Of a DNA stretch of 64,000 bases, positions 59,730 to 64,000 are shown piece after piece. The DNA is from Thiohalomonas sp041685045. Its GTDB lineage: Bacteria; Pseudomonadota; Gammaproteobacteria; Thiohalomonadales; Thiohalomonadaceae. The DNA lies in assembly GCA_041685045.1 (NCBI GenBank), contig JAWLGP010000010.1, forward strand, positions 84,437 to 148,436. The letters are read 5' to 3'. The notes beneath the pieces are model-generated. The model did not search any database. It saw only the letters and a program-made list of their open reading frames with translations, and was not told the DNA's origin. The number at the start of each line of letters is the position of its first letter. The stretch's first letter is position 1. The position numbers were made by a program, and so were the translations under genes.

Positions 59730-60749
59730 TCACGCCATCCCGACGTAAAGATTTCTCGACTGACTGAGTCCCTTTAGGAATCGCCTTCCCAGATTTTCCG
59801 CCGCTTCCCGCAAGCGTTCGACCGGGCCGATTGCCGCCACGTGGTAAGCTCGCCCGCCTCGCTTGACGTGCCGGAGGTAGTGCTCCGGGTCGAGCTGAAG
59901 GCGCTTAAGGATTGGCGGCAGCGTTGCCGGGATCGCGCCCCGTTTGTCGTCCCGAATGGCCCGCCCTGCCCAGTCGACCAGTGCAAGGTAGTCTTCAGTG
60001 CTAAACGAGAAGGCATTGGGATGGCTTTCCGACGTGGGACTGGAGAGCTGGCTCAGGGCCGGCGCGCTGCCGCCGGTCTCCTTCTCCGTGTGCTGCCTTG
60101 CATACTCCGCTATTCGTTGCTGAATGGAGGTGAAGTCGGATGCTTCCGGTCTTTCAGCCATGCCCGCGCGAATCGGGTTGAGATCGACATAGCTCATACA
60201 GGTCAGCACGGCGGCTTCATCGAGCAGCGCCTGGCTCTTGAAGCGGCCCTCCCAGAAACGGCCTTTGCAACCGTCCTCGGCATTGGCCCGCCGGGCAAGG
60301 TCTTCGTTCAAGCTGCGCATAAACCAGGACAAGTCGCTCAACCGCTCGCGCCAGGTTTCAATGATGGCCTGCGCCTTTTGCTGTTCGGCGGTCGTGGTGG
60401 TCTGGCCGGAACGGTACCTGGTTACCAGCAGCGGCAATGAAAAAAGCCGTTGCCACCGTTCCATCACTTCTTCTTCGCTCCAACGCTCCGCCTCTTGGTA
60501 ACTCAGGCGAACTACCAGGTGATAGTGGTTCGACATGATCGCGTAGGCGCACAGGTCGATCGCAAACACGGACTGGAGCGTTCGCAAACGCTCCAGCACC
60601 CAGCCTCTACGATGTTCGTAGTTCTTGCCGCTGAAGTGGTCTTCGCCGCAGAGAAACGCCCGTCGGACGCAGCGGCAGATGCAGTGGTAATACGGCGTGG
60701 TCTGATGATCGACGAGCTCCCTTCGCACCGAGTTCCGCACAAGAGACAT
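59730..60749 (-). CDS. Y1 (HUH) transposase, copy 2, N-terminus fused to intron sequence
   Basis: Same protein as copy 1 from RRELVDHQTTPYYHC onward, with only a few C-terminal changes (K to N, T to M in the last ten residues). The HUH pair and SYVDLNPIRAG tyrosine region are intact. Its first codons (MSLVRNSV) do not match copy 1 (MTRA): they are read from a group II intron-like sequence that joins at about 60725. The start codon and promoter are therefore chimeric, and expression is uncertain. Confidence 0.82.
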   Translation of the reverse strand: MSLVRNSVRRELVDHQTTPYYHCICRCVRRAFLCGEDHFSGKNYEHRRGWVLERLRTLQSVFAIDLCAYAIMSNHYHLVVRLSYQEAERWSEEEVMERWQRLFSLPLLVTRYRSGQTTTTAEQQKAQAIIETWRERLSDLSWFMRSLNEDLARRANAEDGCKGRFWEGRFKSQALLDEAAVLTCMSYVDLNPIRAGMAERPEASDFTSIQQRIAEYARQHTEKETGGSAPALSQLSSPTSESHPNAFSFSTEDYLALVDWAGRAIRDDKRGAIPATLPPILKRLQLDPEHYLRHVKRGGRAYHVAAIGPVERLREAAENLGRRFLKGLSQSRNLYVGMA

Positions 60750-61023
60750 CCATGCATGCGTCAGGTCTCTGACTCCGGAGCGCCGGGCGGTCGCTCGCGA
60801 TAGCGCTTCCGCCCGTGTGGCCTTCCCCTTCAGCCAACAAGGTCGGTACGCTCAAAGGGTGATTTCGGAGCTCAATACTGAGCCTGCCTGCATCTTCCCC
60901 TGTCAACGCTTAACCACTCCCCTTACGGAGAGCGGCCCATGACTCGGGGCCCCGGCGGCTCGCTACGCCTTTCCGGGTAGAGGACTTTCACCTCCTATCT
61001 CTTGCCGATTTATCTCGGCGCAC
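60726..61023 (-). ncRNA. Group II intron 5' fragment (domain I region)
   Basis: On the minus strand the sequence begins GTGCGCCGAG at 61023, the GTGCG 5' end consensus of bacterial group II introns. It continues with AGGAGGTGAAAGTCCTC and GC-rich paired segments as in domain I. It ends abruptly at about 60726 where transposase copy 2 begins. The 5' exon flank is AAAAACGGGGACAGCCA, i.e. the intron entered the transposase-associated motif. No reverse transcriptase ORF or intron 3' end follows, so this copy is not functional. Confidence 0.6.
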
Positions 61024-61051
61024 TGGCTGTCCCCGTTTTTCGCCCGCTTTC

Positions 61052-61837
61052 TCACAAGCCATATTTTTCTACCAATGCCTCGTAAGAGTACGGCTTAAAG
61101 TGTACCGGAACGTCAGATTTATCCAGAAATGACGCAACTTCAGCAACGGCTGCATTGAATTGCGATTTGTCTAGCCCCATAGATACGATTGCTAGGACTA
61201 ATTCGAAGTTTTCGGAGTTAGCGGAATTCTTGAAGTTGACGGCCTTTCGTATTGCAATTTTCGCTACATCAACCCACCTTTCTGATTTGGTAAATTTAAT
61301 CTCTACGGCCGTTCCGGTTCCCTTTTTGCTAAAGAAGCCATCAAATCCATAATTGCCTAGGACCGTTTGCCGATTAATGGTAGAGTGAAATCTGCTCTCA
61401 AGGTCTCTGAACACCAGAGACTCAGCCAAAAATATTTCTTTTCTTACATTTCTCTCAACATAACCACCAACACTTGGACCGATAGTACTGTTACCAACAA
61501 CAATACCGCTTTGAGATTCGGTCTTAAGTTCTGCTACTTTTTCATCAATGGACTCCAGTTGCTCTTCGAGCCCTCTTGCGCGGAAGAAGCCTTCTTCGGT
61601 AGAGAAATCTCCTGGAGCGTATAGCTTCGTATGGTGATCTTTTACTAGCCACGCGAACACACCAAGAACAAGAACTGGAAACAGCACCAGAAATAGGATT
61701 AACGGGTATCTTTCGCTTTCACTAAGATTACTACCAGAGATACCAAATACTAGCCCCGCTATCGCATAAACCAAAACAATAAATAGCGCAATTATCCCAA
61801 GTGGATTCCTGGCTAATTTTTGAGCTGATTTTTCCAT
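61052..61837 (-). CDS. Two-TM protein with predicted PD-(D/E)xK nuclease domain
   Basis: A 261-residue protein. Two membrane helices at about 12-33 and 45-65 (NPLGIIALFIVLVYAIAGLV; YPLILFLVLFPVLVLGVFAW), then a cytoplasmic linker with YAPGDFSTEEGFF and a coiled coil (about 88-108). The C-terminal domain (about 130-260) has a restriction-endonuclease-like pattern: Glu in DLESRF, Asp in YGFDGFF, then VEIKF (ExK) about 15 residues on. Base composition is clearly lower in GC than in neighbouring core genes, and it is enclosed by intron and IS debris, so it is horizontally acquired. The N-terminal module recalls membrane anchors of predicted defence effectors. Function unknown. Confidence 0.6.
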   Translation of the reverse strand: MEKSAQKLARNPLGIIALFIVLVYAIAGLVFGISGSNLSESERYPLILFLVLFPVLVLGVFAWLVKDHHTKLYAPGDFSTEEGFFRARGLEEQLESIDEKVAELKTESQSGIVVGNSTIGPSVGGYVERNVRKEIFLAESLVFRDLESRFHSTINRQTVLGNYGFDGFFSKKGTGTAVEIKFTKSERWVDVAKIAIRKAVNFKNSANSENFELVLAIVSMGLDKSQFNAAVAEVASFLDKSDVPVHFKPYSYEALVEKYGL

Positions 61838-61849
61838 GATTTTTTGCGT

Positions 61850-62121
61850 ATCTCGCGGTAGGGACGCCCGTTACCGGGCGCCCCCCGCACAGACCCGGAC
61901 GTGCAGTTTTCCCGCATCCGGTTCCTCGGTTGCACTCGCTTCCGCGCGGACCTTCACAGTTGCCCGTTTCAAGGTCCAATTGCTATTCCCCTCAGTGAGG
62001 TTGGCTCGTGTTCTCCGATCCGACTGTGTCCGGCACGAGTTTCCTTTGAGGGCTGCGTGCTTCCGTGGGGTCCTTCGCCATGTGGCTGGCTTTCCCAACC
62101 TCCGACTACTATGCCCCATAA
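61850..62121 (-). ncRNA. Group II intron-like 3' segment (domains V-VI)
   Basis: On the minus strand GGAACCGGATGCGGGAAAAC pairs with GCACGTCCGG, a 34-nt domain V-like hairpin at 61891-61924. A second hairpin built from GGGGCGCCCG and CGGGCGTCCC (61861-61884) has the look of domain VI. The usual catalytic AGC triad of domain V reads AAC here, so the intron is probably dead. Farther upstream the sequence continues, interrupted by an IS4-type element, into 63598-64000. Confidence 0.5.
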
Positions 62122-62131
62122 GACACCCCAC

Positions 62132-63587
62132 CATGCGTGATCGGTTAAGGACAGAAGCTGAACGGAAGCGCCCTGCCTTCCACGGCTTGCAGCAGACTGG
62201 AGCGACTCGCGTTGGGGTCGACAGCCTCGTGAAGCAATGTGCTGGAGAGCCTTCGGCTCAGGTATCTGGCGTAGCGGATTGGCCAGATCACCAAGGCCAA
62301 CAAGTCGGCGGCAAGAGCGGCGAGCAGGTTGGCGAAGCGTTGATCCTTGAGACGTTCAGCATGTTGCGGCAGTGCATTACGGACTGCCGCAAGGAGTCGG
62401 CGGCCAAGGGTCAGGGAGAGGATGGCCGCATAGAGCAAGGTTTCGACCACCTCCTTTCGCCGACTCGGCATTTCATCCAGCCGATAGGCGGATTTGAGTT
62501 CCTTGAACAGCAGTTCCACCTGCCAGCGCAGGGCGTAGACGGTCTGAACATCCTCGGCGGGGAGCTTCTCCGGCGAGACATTGGTGAGGTACAGATGGAG
62601 CTGACCCGATTGGGCATTGCGAATACCGACCAGCCGAAGCCTGAGCTTTCCCGTGGTGCGCTTTCCAAGATAGGCGCGCTTGCGGTAGGAAACCTCGACT
62701 TCGACATCCAGTACCTCGCGCTTGAGTCGGGGCAGTACCTCCTGGAGCGATCGCCCCACCAAGTCGGCAGTGTTACCGCGCACAACCCGGTGCACTGCGG
62801 TGATCGTCGGATTGGCTTTGTCTTTCAGGCGGGAGAGGAAGTAGCCGCCATGGTGATCGATACGGGCGAACAGCCCGAAGTCGTAGTAGCCAAGGTCGAA
62901 CAGCATCAACCGGTCCTTGACCCAACGGCCAATCCGCAACACCCGGTTCTCGTGTCTGCGCTCGCTCGTGATGCGAACCGATTGCCCGCCGGCGCCCCGC
63001 AAGTTCATCACCACATGCAGCTTGGCCGCCGCGCGGGTGTGATTGGTCCGGCAGGCGGCGAAGGCCCGTTCCAGCAAGTGATGAAGTCGGACCACCGTCG
63101 CATCGGCGATCAGAACATCCTGGAAACCGGCCAACACGCCATTCAGCGCCTGACCACGCCCGAAGCTTTCGCCCAGCGCCCTCGTCGTAAACGCCTTGAA
63201 CATGCGCGCAAGCCCTTTGTTGAAGCGGTCCTGAAAACTGCTCTCTTCCACAGTGTGCCCCACGGTTCGCTCGTAGCGCTGGCGCAGACGGGCGAACGAA
63301 CGCTCCCCACTGGTGCCGAACCCCAAGACAATCGTCCAGAACAGATGAACCGGATCGATTTTGCGCATTCGTTGCATCGCACCAAACGCTTTTGCCTGCT
63401 GCCGAATCAGCGCATCCGGAAAAAGCTTGAGCATCTGCGCTCGGATATCGATACTGGGCGTCGCGGCCATCGTCTTCCTCCTACTCCTCTTTGTTTGGCG
63501 ACTAGAAGAGTACCGAAGCGATGGCCGTTTTTCGATCCTGATTGCCTTTTATTTCAGATAGATATCTCGCTTAACCGGTCACAAATG
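62132..63587. mobile_element. IS4-family insertion sequence (1456 bp)
   Basis: The element begins CATGCGTGATCGGTTAAG at 62132 and ends with the imperfect inverse of CATTTGTGACCGGTTAAG at 63587 (15 or more of 18 positions agree). It is flanked by a perfect 10-bp direct repeat GACACCCCAC at 62122-62131 and 63588-63597, the size typical of IS4-group insertions. It carries one complete transposase gene. Confidence 0.88.
62145..63470 (-). CDS. IS4-family DDE transposase
   Basis: A 441-residue DDE transposase. First Asp in VLIADATVVRLHH, second in LMLFDLGYYDFGLF, and the IS4 signature Y-x2-R-x3-E-x6-K in YALRWQVELLFKELK. The frame is intact and the ends and target duplication are well preserved, so the insertion is likely recent and possibly active. 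The ATG is at 63470, about 118 bp from the outer end. Confidence 0.93.
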   Translation of the reverse strand: MAATPSIDIRAQMLKLFPDALIRQQAKAFGAMQRMRKIDPVHLFWTIVLGFGTSGERSFARLRQRYERTVGHTVEESSFQDRFNKGLARMFKAFTTRALGESFGRGQALNGVLAGFQDVLIADATVVRLHHLLERAFAACRTNHTRAAAKLHVVMNLRGAGGQSVRITSERRHENRVLRIGRWVKDRLMLFDLGYYDFGLFARIDHHGGYFLSRLKDKANPTITAVHRVVRGNTADLVGRSLQEVLPRLKREVLDVEVEVSYRKRAYLGKRTTGKLRLRLVGIRNAQSGQLHLYLTNVSPEKLPAEDVQTVYALRWQVELLFKELKSAYRLDEMPSRRKEVVETLLYAAILSLTLGRRLLAAVRNALPQHAERLKDQRFANLLAALAADLLALVIWPIRYARYLSRRLSSTLLHEAVDPNASRSSLLQAVEGRALPFSFCP

Positions 63588-63597
63588 GACACCCCAC

Positions 63598-64000
63598 CGG
63601 CATATAGCCATAGCTGGCCCACCTGTTCGCTCCCTGTTCCGAGATTCCACCCAAGCCCACGCCGTTTCCGGGTTCGTCACCCGATATGTGCCCCAACTCT
63701 GACGGTTTCATCTGTTCACCTCGACCAGGAGCCCAATGGGGCTTCCCGGGTTCTCTGACGTATCTCTTCCTGCATGCCACGGCCTGATGACTCCGCCGGA
63801 CCTCCACATCCTCGCCAACTCGGATGCTTCTGTGTTGCCTTCGGTGCACGTTAAGACCCTCGGCGTCCGGATTGAGCACTTCGAAGCTGTACCAGCACTT
63901 CATGTAGATGGCGGTGAAAACCCGCTCATATTTGGCGAAGGATTGATTGTCACGCAAATCAGCCGCTAAGCCGCCAAGCGGCCAGTCGACAACTAACCAG
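63598..64000 (-). other. Upstream part of the interrupted intron-like sequence
   Basis: On the minus strand this 403-bp stretch joins through the 10-bp duplication to 62121 and below, so the two pieces were one sequence before the IS insertion. A 128-codon frame (63571-63957) is open but its composition is unlike a protein. The stretch probably belongs to the same group II intron or its flank and runs off the window. No recognisable gene is seen. Confidence 0.4.

Noticed and set aside
61836..63758. Plus-strand open frame of 640 codons
   Set aside because: It is antisense to the IS4 transposase and crosses both target duplications; no protein family features are seen.
1..64000. tRNA and rRNA genes
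   Set aside because: No cloverleaf with GGTTCGA-type T-arm or rRNA-conserved segment was recognised by eye; a tRNAscan run would be decisive.

Overview
The window reads as the chromosome of a GC-rich gammaproteobacterium. The evidence is a MutH mismatch-repair nuclease, an MlaC-type lipid carrier, LpxL-type and heptosyltransferase genes for a Gram-negative outer membrane, C5-pathway HemL beside ThiD/ThiE, and Fnr/Dnr-type boxes in front of NnrS and a cytochrome c. A facultatively anaerobic, denitrifying or sulfur-oxidising lineage (Chromatiales-like) fits, but the species cannot be fixed from this sequence.

Layout. 1-5.1 kb: 5' half of transketolase, a dodecin/DUF2007 pair, NnrS behind an Fnr-type promoter, a dienelactone-hydrolase-like enzyme, a six-EF-hand protein and MgtC. 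5.1-8.3 kb: an inverted dispersed repeat, a two-gene proton-channel (MotA/ExbB + MotB/ExbD-like) pair, and a striking array of about 90-bp tandem REPIN-like units. 8.3-21 kb: DUF1820, MutH, nitroreductase, MlaC, an EamA transporter with an intrinsic terminator inside its leader, a diguanylate cyclase, a second Fnr-type promoter driving a cytochrome c, a YcbL-like hydrolase, thiD-thiE-hemL, a class II aldolase, an LbtU-like siderophore porin with a Fur-like box, and TspO. 21-38.9 kb: the large helicase Lhr with heptanucleotide repeats at its start, a heme-motif histidine kinase paired with a REC-PAS-GAF-HD-GYP regulator, an FAD oxidoreductase, TauE/SafE, LpxL-like acyltransferase plus heptosyltransferase, a PAS-GGDEF-EAL protein, a CZB protein and an ABC exporter. 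38.9-53.6 kb: PilB/GspE-like ATPase, SemiSWEET, an RNA cytosine methyltransferase with a frame problem at its start, an SH3 protein, a small Cys-rich protein, DUF421, two large orphan PAS kinases, a desuccinylase-like enzyme, a glutamate-cysteine-ligase-like enzyme, MurU and a Sel1 protein.

53.6-64 kb is a mobile, accessory region. It has an antitoxin-toxin pair (RHH/PIN), a 1.53-kb tandem duplication carrying a truncated toxin copy, two near-identical Y1 (HUH) transposases plus a third fragment, scattered copies of a short transposase-associated motif, group II intron fragments, and an intact IS4-family element with a 10-bp target duplication. Two cargo modules lie between them. One is a tightly coupled four-gene operon: GNAT, tail-collar (microcystin-dependent-like) protein, Asp/Asn beta-hydroxylase-like and sulfotransferase-like. 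The other is a lone, visibly AT-richer gene for a two-TM protein with a predicted PD-(D/E)xK nuclease domain. These two are the best candidates for undescribed systems.

Signalling is the strongest functional theme in the core: one GGDEF, one GGDEF-EAL and one HD-GYP protein for cyclic-di-GMP, three histidine kinases of the same H-box type, and a CZB zinc sensor. All functional names are from reading translated motifs; no database search was run.
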